This document shows, piece by piece, positions 34,114 to 44,539 of a stretch of DNA of 64,000 nt (position 1 is its first letter; the number at the start of each line of letters is the position of its first letter). The notes beneath the pieces are model-generated. The model had not been told where the DNA came from and made no database searches. It was given only the letters and a program-made list of their open reading frames with translations. Both the position numbers and the translations under genes were made by a program. Source of the stretch: Romanomermis culicivorax (lineage: Eukaryota > Nematoda > Enoplea > Mermithida > Mermithidae); NCBI GenBank assembly GCA_963922205.1, contig CAWUHX010000037.1, positions 930,001 to 994,000 on the forward strand, in the 5' to 3' direction.

Positions 34114-35012
34114 TGTAAGGTACCTGCTAAAGCAGTACTGTAAATATGTAGCATACTGTATGTAATAGACATTCATTAAATGTTAGTAATTTTCACATTT
34201 TATCGTCTCAAGGGTGTCTGGGATTCACACCCAAACATTCCTACAAAATTACGTGAAGTACTTTATTTTGATCCGTTCACACCCCGGTAGCCCAAATAAG
34301 ACACCCTAATTAATTTGCACAAACGGCAGCTGTTCCCCTAGAACCCACACTAAACTACACATTCCACAGCTACCGTAATCCCCAGTAAAAATCGTAAACA
34401 ACACCTGCACACAGTAAAATGCGTAGAAGCCCCGCCGTACAGTAGTCTCAAGTGTAACGGTAGCGGGGGCCCCACAAAACATGTGTATACAGAGAAACCG
34501 ATACAGGAAGCATGCACAGAAGCACAAAGGTGTGGCCAAGCCCACTGTAGAAAGCAAGCGAAGCACAGAAAGCATACAGTACCAGAAAAGCATTAGAGAG
34601 GCGTAATTAAGAAAGCATAAAAAGCGTAGCAGGAAACGACGATTGGCGGAAGAAGATGGACAGAAGCTCGACCTCCCGCGACGCCCAGGGAGTGGCCAAA
34701 ATCGCGGTATAAAAGCAGAAGCAAAGCGTGATTTAGTTAGTTGTTAGATTGTTGTAATCGTTTCGTTTTGATCCGCGGCCGTTCCCTTATTTGCAAGCAA
34801 CCGTCTTCGAAAGCAATTAAACCATGTCGTGTATTTTTATTTGCAAGCAAACGTCCCGTCCGAATTGTGTATTGTCGACGTTCAAGCGACCGTCGATCAC
34901 CGTTGTTTTATTGTAATCATACGCCCGTGCCCCCGTCCCGTTATTTGTCCCCGCCGTATCGACCGATTGGTTAGAAGTAAAGTACCTCACACAAATCTGG
35001 TTGTTATATATT
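34114..35012 (+). repeat. 5' LTR (~899 bp)
   Basis: Begins TGTAAGGTACCTGC. The first 781 bp (to 34894) match the 3' LTR with 13 differences counted by eye. The remaining ~118 bp are present only here. A TATA box (TATAAAA, 34708-34714) is in the expected place for the LTR promoter. The 3' edge is inferred from the TGG of the primer binding site at 35014 and is good to a few bases. An antisense ORF within it also occurs in the 3' LTR, simply because the LTR is duplicated. Confidence 0.85.
34708..34714 (+). promoter_or_regulatory. TATA box of the 5' LTR promoter
   Basis: TATAAAA follows a G/C-containing stretch in the LTR and is repeated at 43109-43115 in the 3' LTR. It should drive the genomic transcript; the start site would lie about 25-30 bp downstream. 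Confidence 0.6.
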
Positions 35013-35013
35013 T

Positions 35014-35031
35014 TGGTGACCGTACCATTAC
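35014..35031 (+). other. Primer binding site candidate
   Basis: TGGTGACCGTACCATTAC starts with the TGG that pairs with a tRNA CCA end, directly after the LTR. The priming tRNA was not identified. Confidence 0.5.
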
Positions 35032-35251
35032 GTTAACCAGTGGAACTCCCTGCCCCCAGTTAGGTGTACTCTTATCCAGGCATTTAGAAGCATTAGATAA
35101 TACAGTAGTAATCATTTCCTACAGTAAGACAGTATTCGTAGAAAGCAAACTGGAAATCTCCTCCAACGAGACATTAAGCGATACATTTAAATGAATACAG
35201 CGTGAAGCAAAAATTGAAGCATTTAAGCAGAAATCCCATCATAAACCAAGA

Positions 35252-38200
35252 ATGACCCACCAAACACAAGATCATTTAGGAGAAATAGTTAGAGAACAGA
35301 TAAACGATTTATTTTCAGAACATTTTCGTACCCTACGCACACAATTGAATCAGAATACAGTAAACCCTACCCTAGTAGACGATCTCAGAACAGCAAACAT
35401 TCGTAATAACATGGCAAATAGTTTTTACGGGAAGCCTACAGTATTCACGGGCGGCGTGACCCAACATTTTGGTGAATGGAACAAAAGATTAGAACAACAA
35501 TTCATGGCACTCCAAGGCATGAAAGATACAGACGTACAGTTAAAGTTGGCATGTTTAGAAATTCATTTAGGAGGAGCCGCATTAGCAAAATTCAAAAGTT
35601 TAGCAAATTCCGAAAACCCTCCCCACACATACGAGCAGTATAAAGTCGCATTACAGGCATTTTTCCCAAACAATAGAGATAATGAGCTACATCAACAATT
35701 CTTACGCGAAAGAAAACAAAAGCGTTCAGAAACAGTAACAGAATCCTTATTTGATCTAAAACATCTCGCAACCCTCGCCTACCCTAACTTTAACACAGAC
35801 GCACGAGAAATGATCATAAAACCCCTCTTTGTAGAAGGCATGCAAAACGAAATCAGGGAAGCAATTAAGTATAGAAGGTTCGCAACTCTAAAAGAAATGT
35901 CAGACAAAGCAGCTTACATTGAACAGCAAATTCTTAGAAATGAGTTAAAGTCCAACGCCCTTCCCTTCATACCCCCAAAACCCGAACCCATCTTTTCCCT
36001 AACCAAAAACACAGACCAACAGGATCTTTTGCATCAGTTAGAACAACAAGTAAAAGATTTACAGTTGCAAATCAAACAAAAACCCCAACCCCCACAACAG
36101 AGTAGCTACAACAATTTCAGTAACAATACTTTCAGCAGGAATAATGCTTACAGGAACAATACCACCCCCAGGCAACCCACATGCTTCCAGTGTGGACAAA
36201 TCGGACACGTAGCTCGTAATTGTAAATCAGTAGGCACCCGAAAATCATGTGAAATCTGTTTCCATAATAATCACAGTACACGTGATTGTAAAAGCCGATG
36301 CATCCACTGCTCCCAAACAGGACATAGATCAGATAACTGCCTTTCAAAACCCTACTCCAATTTTCAATGTTTTATATGCAAGCAGAGAGGTCATACAAGC
36401 AGGTATTGCCCAAATCAGCAGAGTCGTAATATTCAAAATTGCATTGAGTACAGGCAACCCCAACCCCTCATGGACATTGATGACCCCGCATTTTACTCAA
36501 AATTACCCGCCATAACTAACGGCCCTCAGACTACTTTAGGAACTATCATGCCCAACACCCACCGCCGTAGTGACGAATACATCCTTGATCTGAACGTACC
36601 CGATTGGTGCGCCATGTCACCACCCCCCACGCCTGAAGCCGCAAAAATCGAAAAATCGCCGCCCACCATCCCCGTAGGCTACAAGATCCCCCGAAAGCAA
36701 GACACAACGCCGCCCACCGCCCCCGAAACCCCGTCAAAAACAGGCCGCAACTTGTTATCCCTTCTCCATGGCCTGACCCCTGAACCCTACCAATTCTGCC
36801 CCCGCCAAACATTGCTACTGACCCCCATAAGTAAGCAAGTCCAAACCCCATCCCATAACTCAACTTCTAAAGTTTTACAGAATGTTCAGATTGCAAACCG
36901 GCCACCCCCCCAGCTCAAAATTGCAAAACGACAACACCAAAAGCCCCAACACCAAACCGGCCACAACGAAAACATACAGTGCCCCGCCGCCTCCACTAAA
37001 ACATTCTATTGGCCGATGTTTTGTATTTTTCTTTGTATAATAATCCCCACATCGTGTAGTGCCCAATTTCAGATGTGTGGAACTTCATTGAGCGGTCACT
37101 CAGTCAGCATACCGAAACTTGTATCATGCACGCCCCCTTCCACAGTAGACAAACCCGTACAGACACTCGGAAAAATCTATATCCCCTCCACTAAGCCCCA
37201 CATTACAGACGCATACAAATGCAGTGTTCGCAAACGCAAAATTTGTACTAATACAGAATTTTTTGGATCAAAAGGTATTGTCTTTGACCAAACCGAAATG
37301 CAAAATCTAACCCCACATGTTTGTAAGGCAGTTGTTATAGACAAAGAGCACAACGGTCAAAAATTATATGAAACCCAACCAGGATTTTGGTCAACAAATA
37401 ACTCCCTAAGCATAGAATACACATGGTGTTGTACAGACCATTGTACCTCGGTCACTAACGTCATCATAGAAATAGGACAAATAGCATCTTGGAATGGAAA
37501 ATCTATGACAGGTACATTAGGCGACCTAGGGTCATGCAAACCGACATCAGGTCATTGTGTTACAGCCGATGGATCCATTATCTGGAATGAAACAGCATTT
37601 GGAAACTTATGCCCCTTCGAATACAAAAACACACATCCCATCAAACTCACACAAACCCACATGATAATAGAAGAACTACAAGGTGCATTCTCCGTTAAAA
37701 ATACAGTTTTTTCGAACCCCAATTGCCCAGAAATCCAAGACAGCATTCTAACCGAACAAGGCATTATCGTACAATTAGACAAAAGCACACCACATCGTAA
37801 CGCATTTTTAACCCCAAAAACCAACGAAACTCATACTACATTATACGATTTTGATGATTTTGAACCCATAAATGCAAAACTAAACTATCTAGCAGACAAA
37901 ATACAGGAATTCGAAATTCAAAATTTCAAAAATGTATGGAATGAATTATGCAGACAGGCACAGGGTCACCTTGATCTCGTATGGCAAATTTTACGTCTTG
38001 ATGCAACCCTTGGAGCGCGTGCATTCCTACAGCGAACGGACATCATAGCAGAATTCACAGGAGAAGCCCTCACAGTCTGGCCCTGCAAGCAGGTAAACGC
38101 ATCCAAAGTCTTTTACAACCATAAAATCAACCAAACATGCTACAAACTTTTGCCCATTCTCGTAGGAACTGAACTCATGTTTTCAAATCCAGGAGGCAAC

Positions 38201-39853
38201 GATTTGACCCCTTTTTCACAAACCGTTGACTGCCATCACATGCATGTAGCCCTTTACAAACAGAATAATACATGGGTCAGTGAAACAGGATCCCCGCATG
38301 TCACAAACTTACCTTTAGAAATCGTCTGGAACCAAAATTTCTCCCTTTTTCATTTTAATACACCCGCAATTTTTCATGATCAACTTGCAACTATTTCAAC
38401 CAACTTACTGTTTTTGAAACAATACATTTACAAAACTCACACACTCGAAAACATTGTCAAAAAACTCGTCAATTACACCGCCCAAATGTCTCTCAATTCC
38501 GATACAGTTTACAACATGATCTCAGGCACTGGCCAAGCACTCGGAAATACACTCTCTGGCGCCGGTCAAGGCATAGAACATGTAATAACGGGTACCACCC
38601 AAAGTCTCACGGACGGATTAAACAATTTACTCAAAGGACCCCTGCAAATCATTATCAATCTCGCCGTTATTACTGTAGTTATTGCAGGCGTCTTTTATTC
38701 GTTTCTCGTTCTTCGAAAATATTTCCCCTCTCCAAAGCGTCATGCCACAAATGAACATGCATACGAAATACCATCAAACAACAGACATTTACATGAGACT
38801 ATTCCCCCATCATTCGGCCATGCTCTCTTAGAATTAGCTAATCGTCGTGGGGCACAAACACAGCAGAAATACGTCCTTGTTGATATTGATAACCCCCGAA
38901 CTCCTGCAATCGAACTCATTAATCAAATTCACCAATCTGCATCAAATAAGCCACCCCAAAACATACCTGAGAAACATACCCCTCATATTCCAATCACACT
39001 TAACCGCAAATTAATGACAAAAGGCATGATTGACACTGGTGCAGTTTACTCACTCATTGATTCCCGAATCGCTCAAATCCTACAGCTAGACATGAAACCC
39101 CCGCTAGTCCAAGCAAAAGCAGCAAATAATCTTCCGATTCACTTTGTAGGGACCACTTTTGTCACAGTGACAGCCCAAACAATCCAGGAAACAATCATGG
39201 TCCATGTCCAAAAAGATTGCACAGCAGACATCCTTCTAGGCAAAAACTTTCTCAGTCGATTTTCGGAATACACTATCAACAATCAAAAATCACAGGTCAA
39301 ATTTGGCAATGTTATACTACCTTGTGATGGCCTAGAATATAGCCCTCTTTCAACTCGTGGTGGAACTTATTTGGATGAGAAATTAGAATTACCACCCCGT
39401 ACAGTAACCGAATTTACTGTCCCCTTGCCCAAATCGTACCTACAAGTTAAACAGCTTGAATTCACCCCAAAACCCAAACAGAATCCCAAAATCCATTTCG
39501 CAGCTTGTATCTCTGAAAACCAAAACAGTCGCATACGCATATCCATCCTAAACACACAAGAAACAGCTCAAATTCTTTATCCTGGAACATGCATTGGTAC
39601 AGTCTCATGTTACATCCCAAAACAAAATGCTCCCGCTAATCTAACCCCTTCAATGCAAAACCAGCCCAACCGTTTTGATACATTCACATGGTTAAAAGAA
39701 AATGTCAATTTAACCTCCAGTGACCTCACAGAAACCGAGAAAATGCAACTCCTACGCGCCCTATCGAAGTATCCCACATTATATGCTAAATCCAAAATGG
39801 ATGTAGGTAGAACCACCCTCGTTTCACATACAATTGACACCAATGGCTCCTAA
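35252..39853 (+). CDS. Gag - envelope-like glycoprotein - aspartic protease polyprotein (1533 aa to first stop)
   Basis: One open frame. Residues about 1-300: Gag matrix/capsid region (FTGGVTQHFGEWNKRLEQQF, then LQAFFPNN, a retrotransposon-gag pattern), then a Gln-rich helix. About 310-385: four CCHC zinc knuckles (CFQCGQIGHVARNC and three more). About 395-580: Pro-rich linker. About 584-606: hydrophobic leader ending in SCSAQ. About 607-1130: Cys-rich ectodomain with many N-x-S/T sites. About 1130-1155: membrane span. About 1258: protease active site MIDTGA, followed by ILLGKNFL. The frame stops at TAA 39851, but the same frame continues into RT. An envelope placed before protease is not the usual order. 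The glycoprotein family is not certain. Confidence 0.88.
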   Translation: MTHQTQDHLGEIVREQINDLFSEHFRTLRTQLNQNTVNPTLVDDLRTANIRNNMANSFYGKPTVFTGGVTQHFGEWNKRLEQQFMALQGMKDTDVQLKLACLEIHLGGAALAKFKSLANSENPPHTYEQYKVALQAFFPNNRDNELHQQFLRERKQKRSETVTESLFDLKHLATLAYPNFNTDAREMIIKPLFVEGMQNEIREAIKYRRFATLKEMSDKAAYIEQQILRNELKSNALPFIPPKPEPIFSLTKNTDQQDLLHQLEQQVKDLQLQIKQKPQPPQQSSYNNFSNNTFSRNNAYRNNTTPRQPTCFQCGQIGHVARNCKSVGTRKSCEICFHNNHSTRDCKSRCIHCSQTGHRSDNCLSKPYSNFQCFICKQRGHTSRYCPNQQSRNIQNCIEYRQPQPLMDIDDPAFYSKLPAITNGPQTTLGTIMPNTHRRSDEYILDLNVPDWCAMSPPPTPEAAKIEKSPPTIPVGYKIPRKQDTTPPTAPETPSKTGRNLLSLLHGLTPEPYQFCPRQTLLLTPISKQVQTPSHNSTSKVLQNVQIANRPPPQLKIAKRQHQKPQHQTGHNENIQCPAASTKTFYWPMFCIFLCIIIPTSCSAQFQMCGTSLSGHSVSIPKLVSCTPPSTVDKPVQTLGKIYIPSTKPHITDAYKCSVRKRKICTNTEFFGSKGIVFDQTEMQNLTPHVCKAVVIDKEHNGQKLYETQPGFWSTNNSLSIEYTWCCTDHCTSVTNVIIEIGQIASWNGKSMTGTLGDLGSCKPTSGHCVTADGSIIWNETAFGNLCPFEYKNTHPIKLTQTHMIIEELQGAFSVKNTVFSNPNCPEIQDSILTEQGIIVQLDKSTPHRNAFLTPKTNETHTTLYDFDDFEPINAKLNYLADKIQEFEIQNFKNVWNELCRQAQGHLDLVWQILRLDATLGARAFLQRTDIIAEFTGEALTVWPCKQVNASKVFYNHKINQTCYKLLPILVGTELMFSNPGGNDLTPFSQTVDCHHMHVALYKQNNTWVSETGSPHVTNLPLEIVWNQNFSLFHFNTPAIFHDQLATISTNLLFLKQYIYKTHTLENIVKKLVNYTAQMSLNSDTVYNMISGTGQALGNTLSGAGQGIEHVITGTTQSLTDGLNNLLKGPLQIIINLAVITVVIAGVFYSFLVLRKYFPSPKRHATNEHAYEIPSNNRHLHETIPPSFGHALLELANRRGAQTQQKYVLVDIDNPRTPAIELINQIHQSASNKPPQNIPEKHTPHIPITLNRKLMTKGMIDTGAVYSLIDSRIAQILQLDMKPPLVQAKAANNLPIHFVGTTFVTVTAQTIQETIMVHVQKDCTADILLGKNFLSRFSEYTINNQKSQVKFGNVILPCDGLEYSPLSTRGGTYLDEKLELPPRTVTEFTVPLPKSYLQVKQLEFTPKPKQNPKIHFAACISENQNSRIRISILNTQETAQILYPGTCIGTVSCYIPKQNAPANLTPSMQNQPNRFDTFTWLKENVNLTSSDLTETEKMQLLRALSKYPTLYAKSKMDVGRTTLVSHTIDTNGS
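37004..38750 (+). other. Envelope-like glycoprotein segment inside the Gag-Pro frame
   Basis: A hydrophobic leader (FCIFLCIIIPTSC), about 520 residues with many cysteines in pairs (CCTDHC, GSCKPTSGHC) and sequons (NLT, NNS, NET, NAS, NQT, NNT, NFS, NYT), then a Gly-rich stretch (SGTGQALGNTLSGAGQG) and one strong span (IINLAVITVVIAGVFYSFLVL) followed by a basic, proline-containing tail. This is the topology of a type I viral glycoprotein. The Cys spacing recalls class III (rhabdovirus/chuvirus-like) glycoproteins that retroelements are known to capture, but that is an impression, not an alignment. Confidence 0.72.
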
Positions 39854-42483
39854 CCCATACGTAGACAACTTTATTGGACTTCCCCAAAAGAAAAGCAAAT
39901 CATACAAGCAGAAGTTGAGCAACTCGCAGCAGCAGGTGTCATCAGCCAAAGCAATTCTCCATGGTGTACCAACACAGTTTTAGTTCCCAAAAAAGATGGA
40001 GGCCATCGTTTATGCATTGATTTTAGAGGCCTCAACAAAGTCACCAAAAAAGATACCTACCCCTTACCCCGTATAGACGAAATTTTAGACACCCTACGTG
40101 GAATGAAATATTTTACGTCCCTTGACCAATCCAATGCATATTATTCCATTCCCATAGCACAAGCAGACAGAGAAAAAACGACCTTTAATTGCTCAGCCGG
40201 CCAGTATCAATTCAACTACCTCCCCTTTGGACTCACCAATGCCCCAGCCACATTCCAAAGGTTAATGGATGTTATCCTCTCGGGTCTGCAATGGAACACA
40301 TGCCTTGTGTATCTCGACGATGTTTTGGTATTCGCAGACTCCCATGCCCAAATGCTGGAGCGTTTAGACACTATTCTTGCCCGATTCTCACAAGCAGGCC
40401 TTAAGCTAAACATACAAAAATGCAAATTCTGCCAGCCCCAAGTCCAATACTTAGGCCACGTCATTTCTCAGCAAGGCATTTCACCAGATCCCCATAAGGT
40501 ACAGGCGATCTATGACATACCCACACCCAAAAACTCAAAAGAAGTTAAGTCATTCCTTGGCCTACCCTCATATTATCACAGATTCATCCCAAATTGCTCT
40601 CAAGTTTCTAGCCCACTCACATCGCTACTCAAAAAGAACTCAGAATTTTCCTGGGGCCCCGAACAGCAAAACGCATTCACTAAGCTCAAAGAATTACTCA
40701 TCCATGCCCCAATACTACAGCATCCCGATTTCACAAAACCGTTTATTCTGCAAACTGATGCCTCAAAACTCGGAATCGGCGCCATTCTCAGTCAACTTGA
40801 TAGTAAAGGTCAGGATCGCCCCATTGCTTTTGGGAGCCGCACACTAAAACCCGCAGAACGCAACTATCTGATCACTGAGTTGGAAACCCTTGCAGTAGTC
40901 GAATTTGTCAAGTATTTCCGCCCCTATCTTTTCTAGCAACATGTTATTGTACACACTGACCACACAGCAGTTCAAGCAGTCTTACAAAAGGAAAACCCGT
41001 CCCCTCGCATTGCCCGTTGGGGATTAGCCCTCTCCGGAATTCAGCTAGACATTCGCCCTAAGAAAGGCACTGCTAACCGCAATGCAGATGCAGTTTCTCG
41101 ATTCCCCTCACAGACAGCAAAGCAATCCTTTGATATTGAGCAATTAGAAACCCACCCCGAAATATCAACTATCAATTCAGTTTTGGAAGCCGAAGCAACT
41201 GAACAAGAAGAGCAACAGAAAAATTTTGCTGAACTCCAACGCACTGACCCAACTGTCAAAAGTATTTTAGCAAAAATCGCCCAAAAACACCCCCTTACCC
41301 TTATCAAATTCGCAGTGCATCAAAACATTCTCTTCCGTATAGTCGACAAACAGGCAAAACTATACATTCCCAAGTCGCAAGTCCAGCATCTAATCGCCTC
41401 ACATCATGACAGCAAGTTCACAGGCCATTTTGCGGCCCGGAAAACTTTACACTTGCTCAGACAGAAATATTTTTGGCCCCAAATGAGCCGTGATATCAAA
41501 CATTACTGCAAAACTTGCCACCCATGCCAGACACAGAAAGCTCTTAGGCACAAAGTACATGCACACTTGGTACCAATTCAGCCGACTGGTCCCTTTGATC
41601 GAGTTGGTGTTGATTGCATGGGACCATTACCCCTCACTGAAGACGGCAACCGATTCATTGTCGTTTTCATCGATTATTTCACAAAGTATGTAGAGGCATT
41701 CCCGACCCCTGACATCACTGCAGCCACTATTGCCAAGCTATTCGTAACCAAAATTGTTTGCCATCATGGGTCCCCGAAAATCATCCATTGCGATCGTGGC
41801 ACCGATTTCGTATCCGACCTCTTCTCACGGATCACCAGTTTATGCAATACTCAGAAAATTCATTTTACCCCATACCATCCTATTGCCAATGGAGAAGTTG
41901 AGCGTTGCAACCAAACCCTAGCCACCTGTATCCGCATGTACATCAATTCAAATCACACTGATTGGGATACTTATCTGCCCTATGCCCTTTTTCGATCAAC
42001 ATCCATAAAAATGATAGCACATCATATCCCCCATTTGAATTACTCCACGGTAGACAAGCTAATCTGCCGTCAGACGCAGCCTTAAACTTTTTGCCCACGT
42101 CCTACATGGTTGATTTAGATGATTACGCCCTTCGTGTCAAATCGCATTTCACAGAAGCACTCTCAACCGTGCAGAAAAGTTTGCAAAAAGCCCAAGCCCA
42201 CTACACCCGTCAGTATAACAAGCATGCTCAGAGCATACATTACAAGGCAGGTGATCTTATTCTCTACAAAAATCATTCGTGTAAACAAGGGCTGACTCCC
42301 AAATTCCTCCCTCACCAAAACGGTCCCTATACAGTTACAAATTTCATGTACCCCAATGTTACACTCAAACACCCCCATAAGAACATTACATTTACGGTGC
42401 ATGTAAATGAGACAACCCCTTTCTACCCTCGGAAAGCAGCTAACGAATCTACCCCCACCCCTCCTCAACCTCGAAAGCCTTGA
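39854..42483 (+). pseudogene. Pol: reverse transcriptase, RNase H, integrase (one stop and one frameshift)
   Basis: Same frame as the upstream ORF. RT: VPKKDGGHRLCIDFRGLN, LPFGLTNAPATFQ and the catalytic YLDDVLVF (about 40308). RNase H: ILQTDASKLGIGAIL, then a TAG at 40934, then VHTDHTAVQAVL. Integrase: HHCC zinc finger (HHDSKFTGH...CKTCHPC, about 41400-41530), catalytic Asp in VGVDCMGPLP, Asp in HCDRGTDFVS, Glu in NGEVERCNQTL. Near 42000 a one-base shift moves the rest into the next frame (41962-42483), which holds HGRQANLP and a GPY-type C-terminal module (QNGPYTVTNF). Stop at 42481. All catalytic residues remain, so decay is recent. Confidence 0.9.
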
Positions 42484-42500
42484 ATGAGGACGTTCAACTC

Positions 42501-42514
42501 CGGAAGGAGGGAAA
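42501..42514 (+). other. Polypurine tract
   Basis: cggaaggagggaaa lies immediately before the 3' LTR (TGTAACG at 42515). This is the expected plus-strand primer of an LTR element. Confidence 0.75.
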
Positions 42515-43295
42515 TGTAACGTACCTGCTAAAGCAGTACTGTAAATATGTAGCATACTGTATGTAATAGACATTTATTAAATGTTAGTAATTTTCACATT
42601 TTATCGTCTCAAGGGTGTCTGGGATTCACACCCAAACATTCCTACAAAATTACGTGAAGTACTTTATTTTGATCCGTTCACACCCCGGTAGCCCAATTAA
42701 GATGCCCTAATTAATTTGCACAAACGGCAGCTGTTCCCCTAGAACCCACACTAAACTACACATTCCACAGCTACCGTAATCCCCAGTAAAAATCGTAAAC
42801 AACACCTGCACACAGTAAAATGCGTAGAAGCCCCGCCGTACAGTAGTCTCAAGTGTAACGGTAGCGGCGGCCCCACAAAACATGTGTATACAGAGAAACT
42901 GATACAGGAAGCATGCACAGAAGCACAAAGGTGTGGCCAAGCCCACCGTAGAAAGCAAGCGAAGCACAGAAAGCATACAGTACCAGAAAAGCATTAGAGA
43001 GGCGTAATTAAGAAAGCATAAAAAGCGTAGCAGGAAACGACGATTGGCGGAAGAAGATGGACAGAAGCTCGACCTCCCGCGACGCCCAGGGAGTGGCCAA
43101 AATCGCCGTATAAAAGCAGAAGCAAAGTGTGATTTAGTTAGTTGTTAGATTGTTGTAATCGTTTCGTTTTGATCCGCGGCCGTTCCCTTATTTGCAAGCA
43201 ACCGTCTTCGAAAGCAATTAAACCATGTCGTGTATTTTTATTTGCAAGCAAACGCGCCGTCCGAATTGTGTATTGTTGACGTTCAAGCGACCGTC
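42515..43295 (+). repeat. 3' LTR, truncated at its 3' end
   Basis: Matches 34114-34894 over 781 bp with about 13 substitutions (about 98.3% by eye) and no length change. After 43295 it gives way to 'atatatatactaaaaaaagc'. The last ~118 bp seen in the 5' LTR are missing. TATA box at 43109-43115. Confidence 0.88.
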
Positions 43296-43380
43296 ATATA
43301 TATACTAAAAAAAGCTGCGATTACCCCCAGATCAGGGCAGTGTCACGTGTTGCATGGCTGTACATCACCCCTTTGGCACT

Positions 43381-43451
43381 GGCTCGGTAGTTCAAATGGA
43401 AGAAGGCTGCACTATAGTCACAAAGACCCGGGTTCGAATCCCAGATGAGCA
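43381..43451 (+). tRNA. tRNA-like sequence (degenerate tRNA or SINE head)
   Basis: It has an A-box-like TAGTTCAAATGG and a perfect B box, GGTTCGAATCC, and is followed by ATTATTTTT as a possible Pol III terminator. The acceptor stem pairs only 5 of 7 and the anticodon stem is poor, so no isotype can be given. It may be a tRNA pseudogene or the head of a SINE. Confidence 0.4.
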
Positions 43452-43559
43452 TTATTTTTCGAACAGTGTGTGTTTGGCGATGGTCACAATGGCAACGCGT
43501 TTATCCAATATGAGTCAGCAGTGAACAGTTCAGATTCAAACAAACTGTGGTCACATGGT

Positions 43560-44110
43560 CAGCAAATTTTGAGGCTGCAAGTTCATTCTGGGTGATGAAT
43601 CTTCATGTTTTCGCACTCCAAGAAAAATTTGAGCATTGGGTATTAGTCTAGTGATGTCAGCAAAGTGTCCAATGACATTTAGTACAAAACCAAAGCTGAA
43701 TTCAAGAAGAAGCTGTTGGTGTGAGTAGCCATTTCGTTGTACAAGCTATGGTTGTCACATCCAAGAAATTGGATGCAGCTCGTTAAAGAGAGGAAGCAGC
43801 TTTGTTGCCATAAGGCAATGTATAGTTCGATTGTGCAGCATTTCAATGGTTTTTACCAGTGAAAAATCTTGTCTGGGACTGAAGATATGACACTTCAAAA
43901 ATATTGCCATTTTTTGTTATCACCCGTTATGACCATTCCTTAGTCAATGGCCAACTGGAAGATTCTCAGAGAAGAAGCATTATCACACTGATCCCTAAAG
44001 CAAACACAAAGATCTAGAAACTTTTTGGCAAAGTTAAGATCAATCTCTCTTGAATATTGAATATAAAAACCTAGCAAAAGCTTTGGCGCAGGAAGACTTT
44101 TTAAAAATTC
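43560..44110 (+). pseudogene. Tc1/mariner-like transposase C-terminal remnant
   Basis: Broken frames read SFWVMNLHVFAL (for FxMDDExxF), YKTKAEFKKKLLV, VQHFNGFYQ and AKLRSISLEY, in the order expected for the catalytic half of this superfamily, with several stops. With 33880-34113 it probably makes one old transposon split by the LTR element. Confidence 0.45.
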
Positions 44111-44116
44111 AAAGAC

Positions 44117-44270
44117 TATGCACATACATGTAATTGAGGGGAGTTTCTATAAGGAACCCCCAGAAATCATTGACCATATGGCTTGCCATTGGGTGATACC
44201 CCCCATAATCTTCCAATCCTGGCTGGCCATATGGTAGACATAGGGACCATCATACTTTTTGTCCGAAAAA
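44117..44270. repeat. Dispersed composite repeat, copy 3 (short)
   Basis: Opens with acatgtaattgaggggag and holds 'aaatcattgaccatatggcttgccattggg' and 'catacttttt gtccgaaaaatat' modules in the same order as copies 1 and 2. A short 'tataggtagtatggt' tandem repeat follows (44290-44430). Confidence 0.6.
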
Positions 44271-44539
44271 TATTAGTAGTAAGGCTGGACTGTATAGGTA
44301 GTATGGTTGAGCACATCCCTATCTTTTGTGAACTGCCTATAATTTGTTATTTTTGGCTGACTTATAGGTGGTATGGTAAGCATATATGGTCAATTTTTTT
44401 TGTCGATTTATAGGTAGTATGGTAAAAAGCATGCAAGTTCTGGAGTTACCATTATAGTAGAATTACGGTAATATTTTTATATTATGGTAATGGTGGAGTT
44501 AGGGTAATAGTCGTGTTACTGTAGGTGGAAAAGGAAAAT

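Larger units (their letters stand above)
34114..43295 (+). mobile_element. Ty3/gypsy-class LTR retroelement with envelope-like domain between Gag and protease
   Basis: Layout: 5' LTR 34114-about 35012, PBS candidate 35014, a single frame encoding Gag, envelope-like glycoprotein, protease, RT, RNase H and integrase (35252 to about 42483), polypurine tract 42501-42514, 3' LTR 42515-43295. The RT-RNase H-integrase order places it in the Ty3/gypsy (Metaviridae) class. It is inactivated by two in-frame stops (39851, 40934), one frameshift near 42000 and loss of the end of the 3' LTR. LTR similarity suggests a fairly recent insertion. It landed in a mariner-like remnant. No target duplication can be scored because the right end is lost. 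Confidence 0.9.

Noticed and set aside
34306..34593. 95-residue minus-strand ORF also present at 42707-42994
   Set aside because: Conserved only because the LTR is duplicated; no family features.
36546..36863. Minus-strand Gly/Arg-rich ORF opposite the Gag linker
   Set aside because: Shadow of the proline-rich plus-strand coding sequence.
43381..43451. Functional tRNA call
   Set aside because: The boxes are good but the stems do not pair well enough, so it was kept only as tRNA-like.
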